Positions 25,889 to 34,518 of a stretch of DNA of 64,000 nt are shown piece by piece. How positions within the stretch are numbered: position 1 is the first letter of the stretch; the number at the start of each line of letters is the position of its first letter. Source of the stretch: Pararhizobium qamdonense (lineage in GTDB: Bacteria; Pseudomonadota; Alphaproteobacteria; Rhizobiales; Rhizobiaceae). The stretch covers positions 3,226,001-3,290,000 of the forward strand of contig NZ_CP119566.1 in NCBI RefSeq assembly GCF_029277445.1. The letters run 5' to 3'. A program made the translations under genes and the position numbers. The notes beneath the pieces were generated by a model. The model saw nothing but the letters and a program-made list of their open reading frames with translations. It ran no database searches and was not told the DNA's origin.

Positions 25889-26040
25889 ACTGCTGACAGA
25901 AGCATTATCTAGCAATTCTGCAGGTCACTCGGGAAACTGAGCGGATTGCCAAACTCTCCCTCTTCCCCGCCCTTGTGGCGGGGATGAGGGCGAGTGGGTA
26001 TCCCTCTTGCAAATAATTCTATTCACGGTTTGTCAGCAGT
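25889..26040. repeat. inverted-repeat-bounded intergenic element
   Basis: Perfect 10-bp inverted repeats ACTGCTGACA (25889-25898) and TGTCAGCAGT (26031-26040) bound a 152-bp segment between the convergent uvrC and LuxR-type genes. Inside is a REP-like hairpin CCCCGCC (25965-25971)/GGCGGGG (25977-25983), which may also terminate both genes. It resembles a small non-coding palindromic element. Confidence 0.55.
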
Positions 26041-26046
26041 CTAAGA

Positions 26047-27132
26047 TTAGAGCCGCCCGAGGCCCGAGAGCATATAGGTCAGTTCCGCCTGGCGGCGGGT
26101 GCCGGTCTTGAGGAAGATGCGCTTCAGGTAGGTCCGGACCGTTTCCAGCTTCAGGCCGAGCTTGATCGACACGGCCTCCAGGCTGACCCCGGAGGCCAGT
26201 TCGCGGGCGACCCTTGCCTCGCCGGGCGTCAGATCGAACAGGCCGCTCAGCACCCGCATATCGGGCGGACCGGCCTGGCCGACCGGGGTTGCGATCAGCA
26301 CCGCAAGGCTCCTGGAAAAGACATCGCGGGCCTTTCGCCGCACCGGCAGCAGATGCAGGATCAGCGCCGGCAGGCCCTGTTCCGCCGAAAGCGGGATGGA
26401 CTGGACGTTGGAGGCCGGCGCCAGCAGCAATTGCTCCAGCGCCGCCAGAACCAGGCTGTTTGCCGTCGGGTTTTTCAGGGAAATCCTGTCGCCGGCACCG
26501 GTGCGAATGCGCGGCGACAGCGCCTCCATATCCGCATTCATCGCCAGAACCCGATTGTCGCCTCCAAGAACTGCGGCGGGAAGACCGATCAATGCAAGCG
26601 TTGCCGCGATGCTTTCCGCCTGCCGGAACACCATGCGCGACGCAATAAGCGCGGCGCGGGACAGGTCGCCTTTCAGGCTGTTGGCACGCTCGAGCGCGCC
26701 GGCCGAGAAAGGCCCGTCACTGCTGCGGCCGATCATGTCGAAGATCAGCGTGTGGCCGGACGGCTCCACCATGACCGCCCCCATGCTCCAGCCCAGTCCC
26801 TTCGGCCGCAAATATGTGTTATAGACGGGATCGGCGGCAATTTCCTCCGGGGTCATCAGGTCGATATCGCGGGCAAACGCCATTGGCGACAGTTGCATCG
26901 AGCGCTCGGGACGAGGATTGGGCAATTTCAGATCGCTCGCCGCATAGAGATCCATCTGTTCGGCAATATTGGGCGAACAGACCCAGCGGAGCGTCGAATC
27001 CGTATCGATGGTCATGATGCCGGCGGAGAAACTGCCGATTTCCTCGGCCAGGCTGGCGCAGACGTCCGGCCACAGCTCGGGGATAACGGCGGCTTCGTAG
27101 ATTCGGTCAATCAGCGTCATCGCATCGGACAT
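26047..27132 (-). CDS. LuxR-type helix-turn-helix transcriptional regulator
   Basis: A 361-residue regulator. The C-terminal 65 residues form a LuxR/GerE helix-turn-helix (LTPGEARVARELASGVSLEA, with recognition helix around LKLETVRTYLKRIFLKTG). The N-terminal 290 residues look like a PAS-related sensing region (an aromatic-rich first half and a second half beginning near ESIAATLALIGLPAAVL). There is no acyl-homoserine-lactone-binding domain and no receiver domain. It starts 215 nt from the divergent pgsA. Ligand and targets unknown. Confidence 0.85.
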   Translation of the reverse strand: MSDAMTLIDRIYEAAVIPELWPDVCASLAEEIGSFSAGIMTIDTDSTLRWVCSPNIAEQMDLYAASDLKLPNPRPERSMQLSPMAFARDIDLMTPEEIAADPVYNTYLRPKGLGWSMGAVMVEPSGHTLIFDMIGRSSDGPFSAGALERANSLKGDLSRAALIASRMVFRQAESIAATLALIGLPAAVLGGDNRVLAMNADMEALSPRIRTGAGDRISLKNPTANSLVLAALEQLLLAPASNVQSIPLSAEQGLPALILHLLPVRRKARDVFSRSLAVLIATPVGQAGPPDMRVLSGLFDLTPGEARVARELASGVSLEAVSIKLGLKLETVRTYLKRIFLKTGTRRQAELTYMLSGLGRL

Positions 27133-27347
27133 TATCTGCTCTTTGTTGGAGCATTTATTCGATAGTGCCCTAAGGATAGCGGTTTTGCCAAGGACAATGC
27201 GTCAAACCCACTAAAAATAGGGGGTTTAGTTCACACTGCGTTCAGACGAATTCCGCCATAATTCAAGCCGATCTCTAATGACCGGTTGACGCCGCTGTCA
27301 CAAAGTCTTTCATCTGTCGTCAAAGAACTCGCAGAGAACCCGAATCG

Positions 27348-27935
27348 ATGTCCACCACGCCTGCCGCCTACAACATTCCCAATCTCCTGACCTATGGCCG
27401 TATTCTGGCCGTGCCGCTGATCGTCCTGTGTTTCTTCATCGAAGGCAGGCTGCAGAGCTCGGATACCGCCCGCTGGACGGCGCTGGGGCTTTTCGCCGTC
27501 GCCTCGATCACCGATTTCTTCGATGGCTATCTGGCGCGGATCTGGCAGCAGACCTCCAATATCGGCCGCATGCTCGATCCGATCGCCGACAAGCTTCTCG
27601 TCGCGTCCGTGCTGCTGCTCGTCGCTGCCGACGGCACGATCGCAGGCTGGTCGATCTGGGCTGCGATCATCATCCTGTGCCGTGAAATCCTGGTGTCGGG
27701 CCTGCGCGAATATCTGGCCGCGCTGAAGGTCAGCGTGCCGGTTACCCGCATTGCGAAGTGGAAGACGACCATCCAGATGGTCGCCATCGCCTTCCTGCTG
27801 GCAGGCCCCGCCGGCGACAAGGTGCTTCCCTACACGACCGAAATGGGCATCGGCCTTCTCTGGCTGGCTGCCGCCATCACGCTCTACACCGGCTACGATT
27901 ATTTTCGCGCCGGCCTCAAGCACATGGTCGACTGA
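27348..27935 (+). CDS. pgsA: CDP-diacylglycerol-glycerol-3-phosphate 3-phosphatidyltransferase
   Basis: A 195-residue integral membrane enzyme making phosphatidylglycerophosphate from CDP-DAG and glycerol-3-phosphate, the committed step to phosphatidylglycerol and cardiolipin. The CDP-alcohol phosphotransferase signature is complete: D59-G60-x2-A63-R64-x8-G73-x3-D77-x3-D81. Five to six hydrophobic segments are apparent. The stop codon overlaps the moaD start by 1 nt (TGATG), so this lipid gene begins a pgsA-moaD-moaE operon. Other CDP-alcohol transferases share the motif, but length and the N-terminus NIPNLLTYGRI fit PgsA. Confidence 0.95.
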   Translation: MSTTPAAYNIPNLLTYGRILAVPLIVLCFFIEGRLQSSDTARWTALGLFAVASITDFFDGYLARIWQQTSNIGRMLDPIADKLLVASVLLLVAADGTIAGWSIWAAIIILCREILVSGLREYLAALKVSVPVTRIAKWKTTIQMVAIAFLLAGPAGDKVLPYTTEMGIGLLWLAAAITLYTGYDYFRAGLKHMVD

Positions 27936-28195
27936 TGGCGAGCGTCAACCTCGTCTATTTCGCCTGGGTGCGCGAGCGGATCGGCCGAGGCGAGGAAACG
28001 CTGGAGCTTCCCGACACCGTCATCACCGCCGGCGATCTGCTGACCCATCTGAAGACGCTTGGCGAGGAATACGAGACGGCGCTCGAACATGAAAACGTCA
28101 TCCGCGTTGCCATCAACCAGGAACATGTCGAGCACCACGAAACCATCGCCGGGGCGCGGGAAATCGCGCTTTTCCCGCCGATGACCGGGGGCTGA
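27935..28195 (+). CDS. moaD: molybdopterin synthase sulfur carrier subunit
   Basis: An 86-residue ubiquitin-fold protein that carries the thiocarboxylate sulfur for molybdopterin synthesis. It begins MASVNLVYFAWVRERIG and ends in the required FPPMTGG with C-terminal Gly-Gly. The start overlaps the pgsA stop by 1 nt and moaE starts 4 nt after its stop, so all three genes are co-expressed. Its user MoaE is encoded directly downstream. Confidence 0.94.
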   Translation: MASVNLVYFAWVRERIGRGEETLELPDTVITAGDLLTHLKTLGEEYETALEHENVIRVAINQEHVEHHETIAGAREIALFPPMTGG

Positions 28196-28199
28196 GACA

Positions 28200-28667
28200 T
28201 TGAGCGGCGTGCCTGTCACGGTTCGCATCCAGCGCGGCGATTTCGATCTTGCTGCGGAAGTCAGAGCGCTGTCCTCCGGCCGCCACGATATCGGTGCTGT
28301 CGTGACCTTTTCCGGCCTTTGCCGGGACGAGGCGGGCACGCTCAGCGCCCTTGAACTCGAGCACTATCCCGGCATGGCCACCGCTGAGATCACCCGGATC
28401 TGCCACGAAGCCGCCGCCCGCTTTTGCCTGCAGGCGGTGACTGCCATCCATCGCTACGGCACAATCGCACCCGGCGAAAACATCGTCCTCGTCGTCACCG
28501 CCTCGCCGCACCGGCAGGCAGCCTTCGACGGCGCCAATTTCATCATGGATTTCCTGAAGACCGCAGCGCCGTTTTGGAAGAAGGAACATGCGGCCGATGG
28601 CAGCACCGGCGGCTGGGTCAGCGCCAAGGATGACGACGACAGCGCAAGGGACCGCTGGTCTCAATGA
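28200..28667 (+). CDS. moaE: molybdopterin synthase catalytic subunit
   Basis: A 155-residue MoaE that with MoaD converts cyclic pyranopterin monophosphate to molybdopterin. Family motifs are GAVVTFSGLCRDEAG (about 32-46), the LELEHYPGMA block, and the C-terminal active region (IHRYGTIAPGENIVLVV, then PFWKKE with the conserved lysines). The first in-frame initiation codon is TTG at 28200, 4 nt after moaD; a GTG three codons later is an alternative. No ATG is available. It supplies the cofactor needed by enzymes such as the oxidoreductase at 16.5-18.6 kb. Confidence 0.94.
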   Translation: MSGVPVTVRIQRGDFDLAAEVRALSSGRHDIGAVVTFSGLCRDEAGTLSALELEHYPGMATAEITRICHEAAARFCLQAVTAIHRYGTIAPGENIVLVVTASPHRQAAFDGANFIMDFLKTAAPFWKKEHAADGSTGGWVSAKDDDDSARDRWSQ

Positions 28668-28712
28668 CCGCCGGTTGGGATCGCCGGTCGAAGGCTTGAT
28701 CAGGCGGACAAG

Positions 28713-29609
28713 TCAAGGCTGAAACTGCTCCTTGCGCGTCAGAACGAGCAACAGAACCAGGAACGAGAAGATGGCAAAGTCCCGCCACAGCATCGGTCCA
28801 TAGGCGCTCCAGAGCGTTTCGCTCAGCCCCATCGCTGCCGCCCCCACAGCCGCCAGAACCGGCGCCGTCTGGCCGCCGATTGCCGCGATGAACAGGACCT
28901 TGACGCCAAAGACGATGCCTGCGCCGAAATCCATCGTGCCGTAATAGGCGGTCGCAAGAATGCCCGCGATCGCGGCCAGCAATGCGGAGAACCCGTAGGC
29001 CGCGATGAAGACACGGCGGCCATCGACGCCGCAAAGAGCCGCCGCCCCGGCATCGTCTGACACGGCCCGCCAGGCGCGGCCCCAGGCCGAGCGCGCAAGA
29101 AACAGATGCGCCACTGCGACAATGGCCAGCATCAGGCCCGTGTTCAAAAGCTGCACCACCGTCAGCGTCACCGGAAAATGCGGATCCGCAAAGAGCGTTA
29201 CCGGTGTGTTGAGGAATGGCGGCAGCCAGAGGCTGCGCGTCTGCGCCGCAATCCGCGACAGTTCCATCAGCACCAGCGCGATGGCAAGCGAGACCACCAC
29301 CACGGTGTTGGCCGAGGTCGCCGCCAGCCTGTGCATGATCGAACGGCCGATCAAAAGCCCGGCTCCCAGCGTATAGACCAGCGCCGACACCGCCCCGACC
29401 GCAAGCGCGGCCGGCAGCACCAGCCACAGCCGGTTCCAGGCGAAATCGGAAAACAGCAGAAAGATTTGCCCGGCAAAACCAAACAGCGCACCATAGGTGA
29501 GATCCGCGCGGCGGGTGACAGCGAAGGCGATGGAATAGCCGAAAGCCAGCAGCGCATAAAGGGCTGCGATAGGCAGGGCGCTGGCAAGCTGCTGCAGAAA
29601 ATAGGCCAT
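28713..29609 (-). CDS. LivH-like ABC transporter permease (orphan)
   Basis: A 298-residue inner-membrane permease of the branched-chain amino acid (LivH) type, with about eight hydrophobic segments. Family features are QQLASALPIAALYALLAFGY at the N-terminus, the LVGRSIMHR-like loop (LLIGRSIMHRLAATSANTV), the cytoplasmic coupling loop ARSAWGRAWRAVSDDAGAAA and GIVFGVKVLFIAAIGG near the C-terminus. No LivM partner, ATPase or binding protein is nearby, so it either uses subunits encoded elsewhere or is isolated. It is divergent from a CGNR zinc-finger regulator across a perfect palindrome. The start at 29609 fits the first hydrophobic segment. Substrate unknown. Confidence 0.85.
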   Translation of the reverse strand: MAYFLQQLASALPIAALYALLAFGYSIAFAVTRRADLTYGALFGFAGQIFLLFSDFAWNRLWLVLPAALAVGAVSALVYTLGAGLLIGRSIMHRLAATSANTVVVVSLAIALVLMELSRIAAQTRSLWLPPFLNTPVTLFADPHFPVTLTVVQLLNTGLMLAIVAVAHLFLARSAWGRAWRAVSDDAGAAALCGVDGRRVFIAAYGFSALLAAIAGILATAYYGTMDFGAGIVFGVKVLFIAAIGGQTAPVLAAVGAAAMGLSETLWSAYGPMLWRDFAIFSFLVLLLVLTRKEQFQP

Positions 29610-29637
29610 GACATACCCGCTGATGACAAATGCATTA

Positions 29638-29665
29638 TAACTGGTAAAATGCGTTTTACCAGTTA
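29638..29665. promoter_or_regulatory. perfect 28-bp palindrome, likely operator
   Basis: TAACTGGTAAAA (29638-29649) and TTTTACCAGTTA (29654-29665) are exact inverted copies separated by TGCG. The palindrome lies in the 66-nt gap between the divergent permease and CGNR regulator starts, ending 10 nt before the regulator ATG. Binding by the CGNR protein is the natural hypothesis. Confidence 0.75.
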
Positions 29666-29675
29666 GGATATCGAT

Positions 29676-30245
29676 ATGACCTTTGCCTGGACCCAGCACC
29701 GTTTTTCGGGCGGTGCGCTTGCTCTCGATGTCGCCAATTCGGTGATCCTGCGCTTCGACACGGAGCGGCGGATCGACCGCTATGCCGATCCCGTTGCGCT
29801 GGACGGCTTTGCCGCAGCCGCCAACCGCTTTTCCGCAGAAAAACATCTGTTCGGGACGCTGGAGCCCGTGACGCCCGAAAACCACGCTGCATTTCTGGAT
29901 TTGCGCGAGGCAACCGACCGGCATTTTCGTGCGACTGTTCTGGGCACCCCCACCGGCGACGGCCTGGCCGACCTGCTCGATGCGGCTTCCGTGATCATCC
30001 GCAGGCACAAGGCTTCAACCGCCCCGCTCGATGGCGCCCCGCTCGATGCCGCGACGGCGCGTTCGGCGCTGATGCTTGCGGCATCGGGCGAGCCGGAGCG
30101 GCTGAAAATCTGCCCCAATTGCCAATGGCTGTTTCTCGATCGCAGCCGCAACCGCAGCCGCACCTGGTGCGACATGACGGTCTGCGGCAACCGCGCCAAG
30201 GCCAGCCGCCACTACCAGCGCCAGAAGAAGGAGTTGACCGCATGA
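29676..30245 (+). CDS. CGNR zinc finger domain-containing regulator
   Basis: A 189-residue protein with an N-terminal ABATE-type domain (LDVANSVILRF near 17-27, then a helical region to about 130) and a C-terminal CGNR zinc finger. Zinc ligands are C146, C149, C165 and C170 (CPNCQWLF and WCDMTVCGNR), followed by a basic helix KASRHYQRQKK. Proteins of this type are thought to be stress-related transcription factors. It is divergent from the permease with the palindrome between them and overlaps the next gene by 4 nt (ATGA). Its target is most likely the palindrome. Confidence 0.88.
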   Translation: MTFAWTQHRFSGGALALDVANSVILRFDTERRIDRYADPVALDGFAAAANRFSAEKHLFGTLEPVTPENHAAFLDLREATDRHFRATVLGTPTGDGLADLLDAASVIIRRHKASTAPLDGAPLDAATARSALMLAASGEPERLKICPNCQWLFLDRSRNRSRTWCDMTVCGNRAKASRHYQRQKKELTA

Positions 30246-30751
30246 GAGCCAACCCCCTTGCCGCCGGCCTTCTCGCCGTGATCACGTCCCTGTCCGCCTG
30301 CCAGCGCGAAACGGGACCGGACCCGCTCGAACTCACCGGCAAGATGTTCGTATTCAACTACCGTCTTGCCTATGCCACCTATATGATCACGCTGACCAAG
30401 ACACAGCCAGTGCCGGATGGCAGCACGGTTGCCGCCACATTCGAAGACCCCTCCGGCGGCCCGCCGCTCACGCTCGACCGCAAGCTGTTTCCAAAGCTGG
30501 ACAAGGTCGTCCTCGAAAGCCCGGACGTCACCTGCGTGAAAAAGCAGAAACCCTATGCGGTGACGATCGACGTCAAAGGCCCCGACGGCACCATCCTGCA
30601 GACGCTGAAGACCTCGGTCATTTCCAATCTCGACCAGGATATCATGCCGGCGGAAGCTCTGGTGGTCGGCCCTGCCTATGACAAGAACCCGGATGTCTTC
30701 AAGGCCGGCAAGGCGCCCGAACATTTCGAGACGGCGAAGTGCCCGGGGTGA
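30242..30751 (+). CDS. hypothetical lipoprotein
   Basis: A 169-residue protein with a lipoprotein signal (PLAAGLLAVITSLSACQ; lipobox LSAC, C20). The mature part is predicted to be mostly beta structure (KMFVFNYRLAYATYMITLTK, then DPSGGPPLTLDRKLF) and has two further cysteines (C98, C167), one near the C-terminal end (TAKCPG). I recognise no family. Its start overlaps the CGNR regulator stop (ATGA), implying coupled translation; a terminator follows. Function unknown. Confidence 0.78.
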   Translation: MRANPLAAGLLAVITSLSACQRETGPDPLELTGKMFVFNYRLAYATYMITLTKTQPVPDGSTVAATFEDPSGGPPLTLDRKLFPKLDKVVLESPDVTCVKKQKPYAVTIDVKGPDGTILQTLKTSVISNLDQDIMPAEALVVGPAYDKNPDVFKAGKAPEHFETAKCPG

Positions 30752-30780
30752 ATGTGCCGGACATCAAAAGCCGGAACGCG

Positions 30781-30812
30781 AAAAAGCCGGAGCGTTTCCG
30801 CCCCGGCTTTTC
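30781..30812. terminator. bidirectional intrinsic terminator
   Basis: AAAAGCCGG (30782-30790) pairs with CCGGCTTTT (30803-30811), with a loop of 12 nt and T/A runs on both sides. It ends the lipoprotein gene on the plus strand and ndk on the minus strand. Confidence 0.8.
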
Positions 30813-30856
30813 TTCATTCTTTCAAGTCCTTCGGGCCGAAACCCTCAAGAGTTGAT

Positions 30857-31279
30857 TCAGCCGACGATTTCGGTGTCGGAGAACCAGTACTTGATTTCCT
30901 GGGCAGCGGTTTCCGGAGCATCGGAACCGTGAACCGAATTTTCGCCGATCGACAGGGCGTGTGTCTTGCGGATCGTGCCTTCGTCGGCATTGGCCGGGTT
31001 GGTCGCGCCCATGATTTCGCGGTTCTTCAGGATGGCGCCTTCGCCTTCCAGAACCTGGACGATGGTCGGGCCGGAGGTCATGCCTTCAACCAGTTCGCCG
31101 AAGAAAGGACGTTCCTTGTGAACGGCGTAGAAGCCTTCGGCTTCGCGCGTGCTCATCCAGACGCGCTTGGACGCGACGACGCGCAGGCCTGCGTCTTCGA
31201 GCATCTTGGTGATGGCGCCCGTCAGGTTCCGCTTGGTTGCGTCCGGCTTGATCATCGAAAATGTGCGTTCAATCGCCAT
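30857..31279 (-). CDS. ndk: nucleoside diphosphate kinase
   Basis: A 140-residue NDK that balances nucleoside triphosphate pools by phosphoryl transfer through a histidine. It opens with [15 protein letters not shown] and carries the active-site motif NSVHGSD with the phosphorylated His. Length is standard. It is a single gene between the lipoprotein and a GST. Confidence 0.97.
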   Translation of the reverse strand: MAIERTFSMIKPDATKRNLTGAITKMLEDAGLRVVASKRVWMSTREAEGFYAVHKERPFFGELVEGMTSGPTIVQVLEGEGAILKNREIMGATNPANADEGTIRKTHALSIGENSVHGSDAPETAAQEIKYWFSDTEIVG

Positions 31280-31380
31280 TGTCTCAATTCCCTTTGCTTA
31301 CATAAATCGGGGGTTTTTCCGCGAAATTTGCGGTTCAATAGCCGCCAATTCCGTGCAAAACAAGGGGGAGACGTCAAGTT

Positions 31381-32070
31381 TCACGCCGCTGTCACGGAGC
31401 GCCCGGCACCATCATGAAGATCGAGGCAGCGCTCGAACCAGTCGCGGACCGGATCGCCCGGCTCCAGAATCCGCTTTGGCGAGACGACGCGCGCCCATTG
31501 CAGCGGACCAAAGACGACATAGTCGGAAAATAGCGGCGTTTCGCCGCCGATGAATGGCTGCCTCTTCAGCGTGGTGCGCAGCGGCTCCAGCTTGGCGGCA
31601 AAGGTTTTTTGCTCCTCGATCCCGGTTTGCGCGACCGCCTCAAGGCTCATCCCGAAGCGGTGTTCGCGCGACGTGCGGAAAAACGCCTGATCGACCGGTG
31701 CCAGGCTGTCGTGGATATCCATCAGGATGATCCGCGCCAGCGCCGGGTGCAATGTCAGCTGCGACCAGCTTTCGATGAACCGCGCCATGGCCTGGCCGCC
31801 CTCGCCGCCAAACAGCGACGGCTTATCCGGATAGGTCTTTTCCAGATAAAGCGCGATATCGAAACTGTCACGGATGAGACGATCGCCGTCGCGCAGCACC
31901 GGTACCAGCGCCGTCGCGCCGTTTTCGATCGCCGGTATCTCGGTAAACCCGACCGCCCTGGTATCGTAGTCCAGCCCCTTGTGGGCGAGCGACAGCATTG
32001 TCTTCCAGACATGCGGCGAAAACGGCCGGCTTCTGTCGGCGCCGCAAAGGGCATAGAGTGTGCGGTTCAT
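31381..32070 (-). CDS. glutathione S-transferase family protein
   Basis: A 229-residue GST. The N-terminal domain has LYALCGADRSRPFSPHVWKT with a candidate Ser/Cys thiolate helper, the cis-Pro motif ALVPVLRDGD and the glutathione contact IRDSFDIALYLE. An all-helical C-terminal domain runs from about residue 90. Substrate unknown; it is not closely related in sequence to the GST at 20.9 kb. It stands alone. Confidence 0.88.
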   Translation of the reverse strand: MNRTLYALCGADRSRPFSPHVWKTMLSLAHKGLDYDTRAVGFTEIPAIENGATALVPVLRDGDRLIRDSFDIALYLEKTYPDKPSLFGGEGGQAMARFIESWSQLTLHPALARIILMDIHDSLAPVDQAFFRTSREHRFGMSLEAVAQTGIEEQKTFAAKLEPLRTTLKRQPFIGGETPLFSDYVVFGPLQWARVVSPKRILEPGDPVRDWFERCLDLHDGAGRSVTAA

Positions 32071-32215
32071 CGGGTTTCCTCGTTCTTTCCGTATTGCCGT
32101 AGACCTATTCGAAACCAGCGGTCACGAACAATCAAATCAGTAAATTTCATGGATCCCATCAACCACTGCGGCGCAATTGCGCGCTAGGTTTGCAAGGACT
32201 GAAAGGAATTTTGCC

Positions 32216-32731
32216 ATGCTCGATCACTACCGGATGTTTGCCGATTACAATCGCTGGGCCAACCGCCTCGTCTATGATGCCGCCGGCGATCTTAGCGATG
32301 CGCATTACCGCGAGAACAAGGGCGCCTTCTTCGGCTCGCTGCATGCCACGCTCAACCACATCCTGGCCGCAGACCGGATCTGGATGAAGCGCTTCACCGG
32401 CACCGGCGATGCGCCGTCAAAGCTCGACACGATCCTGTTCGACACGTTTGCCGGCCTCTCGGCCGCCCGCGCCGAAGAAGACGAGCGCATCGCCGCGTGG
32501 ATCGCCGGCCTCAGCGAAGACGATCTTGCCGGCCGCTTCACCTATACGCCGGTCAGCAATCCCCTGCCCGTCACCCAGCGCCTCGCGCCAACCCTTACCC
32601 ACGTCTTCAACCACCAGACCCACCATCGTGGCCAGTGCCACATGACGCTGACGGCGCTTGGGGCTCCGAGCCTCGCTCTCGACATGAGCTATTTCCTACG
32701 GGTGCCGGCATACCGGCAGTATGCGGATTGA
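32216..32731 (+). CDS. DinB family protein
   Basis: A 171-residue DinB-type four-helix bundle, a family of metal-dependent, often stress- or thiol-related enzymes. It begins DHYRMFADYNRWANRLVYDA and carries the metal-ligand histidines of the family in LHATLNHILAADRIW and in HVFNHQTHHRGQ. The start at 32216 has a good AAAGGA site 8 nt upstream. The reaction is not predictable; catalysis by members of this superfamily includes thiol transfer. Appears as a single gene. Confidence 0.9.
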   Translation: MLDHYRMFADYNRWANRLVYDAAGDLSDAHYRENKGAFFGSLHATLNHILAADRIWMKRFTGTGDAPSKLDTILFDTFAGLSAARAEEDERIAAWIAGLSEDDLAGRFTYTPVSNPLPVTQRLAPTLTHVFNHQTHHRGQCHMTLTALGAPSLALDMSYFLRVPAYRQYAD

Positions 32732-32848
32732 GTAAACGCCGGAAATCATTTGTTTCTTAGCGGCATGTCACAACCCCGTCACAAGCTTTGAGCAAGACAG
32801 CCGCGTCATAATCCCCGCATATTTTAGGATGTGGAGCAGGACGACATT

Positions 32849-33070
32849 ATGGAATGGTATCCCATTGAAGCGCTTGAAGCCGGCAAGCTTGCGGTCCTGC
32901 ATTTTGAAAACCAGGACGAGCAGCGCTGGGTCGGCTATATCCATGGCGACGGCATCTGCCATTGGCCGGAAAATGTGTCGGGACGGCGCCCCGACGGCTG
33001 GCAGGATCTGTCCGCCCTGTTTTCAAGCCTGCCCGACAGCGCAAAGCAGATCGTCTCGGCCGCGTTTTGA
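32849..33070 (+). CDS. small hypothetical protein (73 aa)
   Basis: A 73-residue cytosolic-looking protein rich in Trp and acidic residues (MEWYPIEALEAGKLAVLHFE). There is an AGGA 7 nt before the ATG; a GTG six codons upstream is a weaker alternative. It has no signal peptide and no motif I recognise. It ends 9 nt before the convergent LtrA gene. Function unknown. Confidence 0.6.
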   Translation: MEWYPIEALEAGKLAVLHFENQDEQRWVGYIHGDGICHWPENVSGRRPDGWQDLSALFSSLPDSAKQIVSAAF

Positions 33071-33079
33071 CGCCTCTGC

Positions 33080-34258
33080 TCAAGCGGCCGCGTCTTTTCC
33101 CGGCTGCAAAGCCCAATATTCCCAAAGGGCAACCACGAACAGAACCGCAGTGGCGGTGATCTGGATGACGTAATTGCTGGTAAACGGCACGAGCACTGCG
33201 GTCGCGGCCAGCAGCACGAGCCCCGCCAGATGCGAGACCGGAATTTTGTGGGCGACCGCCATCTTCACCCAGACATTGCCGGCCAGAAACAGGACCGGCC
33301 CGCCGATCATCGCCAGCGCGTTTTTCAGCGAACTGTCCTCCTGCGCATGCGACAGGCTGAAATCCTCGCCGACCGCAGTCAGGATGATACCCGCGATGAT
33401 CGGCAGATGGCCGTAGGTAAACAGGTTGTGCGCCACGCTTTCCGGCTGCGAGGTATTTTCCGCCTTGTCGGCAGCATCCTCCTGTCCGTGATGGAAATAG
33501 ATCCACCACATGAAGCCGGTGGAGAGGAAGGCGGCGCAGAACACGGCGAAGGTCGTGTTCGAGTTCATATGATCGGCGGCATTCTTGCCGGTGGTCAAAA
33601 TGGTTTCGCCAAGGCAGATGATCACAAACAGCGCGCAGCGCTCGGCCATATGCTCGCCGGAAACATCCAGCGTTTCCGGTGGCGATTTTCCAAGCCCCGG
33701 TACGGCATAGCGCAGTGCGGGCGAGGCATAGTCGATGACGAGCGCCAGGCTCCACAGGGCAAGCCGGCCTTCAAGCTCCATCATCGCGCCGGCAAGCCAG
33801 AAGACGGAGGATGCCAGCGACCACAGCGTGATACGCACGAAGGTCATGAAGGAGGCGTCGTCAACGCCGCGATAGGCATAGAGCGTGAACAGCGAGCGGC
33901 CTACCTGCATGGCGCAGTAGATCAGGGCAAACATCAGCCCGTGTTCGCCAAAGGCTTCCGGCAGCGCCAGCGCCAGAAGCACGCCGCCGAACATCATGCA
34001 GAACAGCATCAGCCGGACGGCTTCCTTGCCGGTGTGGAGCAGGTTGGTGACCCAGGTCGTGTTGATCCAGACCCACCAGATCGCCAGCACCAGAAGTGCC
34101 GATTCGAACGCCGCCGTCGGCCCGAAATCGGAGGCGAGCGTATGCGACAGCTGTACGAGCGCAAAGACGAAGACCAGGTCGAAGAACAGCTCGGGAAAGC
34201 TGGCGCTGGTCTGATCGGGCTCTTCGGTGCGCAGCCAGTTGCCGCGTTCACCCGGCAT
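33080..34258 (-). CDS. low temperature requirement protein A (LtrA) family membrane protein
   Basis: A roughly 392-residue polytopic membrane protein of the LtrA family, with ten or more hydrophobic segments. Motifs seen are FPELFFDLVFVFALVQLSH (about 20-38), and the signature ERCALFVIICLGETIL in the middle. The Listeria protein was linked to growth in the cold; the molecular function is unknown. A GTG six codons upstream (34276) is an alternative start. It is divergent from the GGDEF gene with 260 nt between them. Confidence 0.88.
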   Translation of the reverse strand: MPGERGNWLRTEEPDQTSASFPELFFDLVFVFALVQLSHTLASDFGPTAAFESALLVLAIWWVWINTTWVTNLLHTGKEAVRLMLFCMMFGGVLLALALPEAFGEHGLMFALIYCAMQVGRSLFTLYAYRGVDDASFMTFVRITLWSLASSVFWLAGAMMELEGRLALWSLALVIDYASPALRYAVPGLGKSPPETLDVSGEHMAERCALFVIICLGETILTTGKNAADHMNSNTTFAVFCAAFLSTGFMWWIYFHHGQEDAADKAENTSQPESVAHNLFTYGHLPIIAGIILTAVGEDFSLSHAQEDSSLKNALAMIGGPVLFLAGNVWVKMAVAHKIPVSHLAGLVLLAATAVLVPFTSNYVIQITATAVLFVVALWEYWALQPGKDAAA

Positions 34259-34518
34259 GATGGACACCGTTTGCACGGCTTATGCCGCTATGTTTTGCCA
34301 GGCCGTCTCTGCGCATGATGTTTCCCCGCTCCTATTTGCTGTCATATAGGGCGCGGGCGGCGGCGGGCAACGGTGCTGATGACGGGCGATCCATGCCGAA
34401 AAGCGCGCCGGATGTGCCCATTTTGAAGTCTTGTCTTTGACGGTCTTTTAATCCCGATGCTGTATCAGCTTTCTCTTGCAACCACAGCATATCAGGCGGT
34501 TTTGTGAGGGAATGCGCA

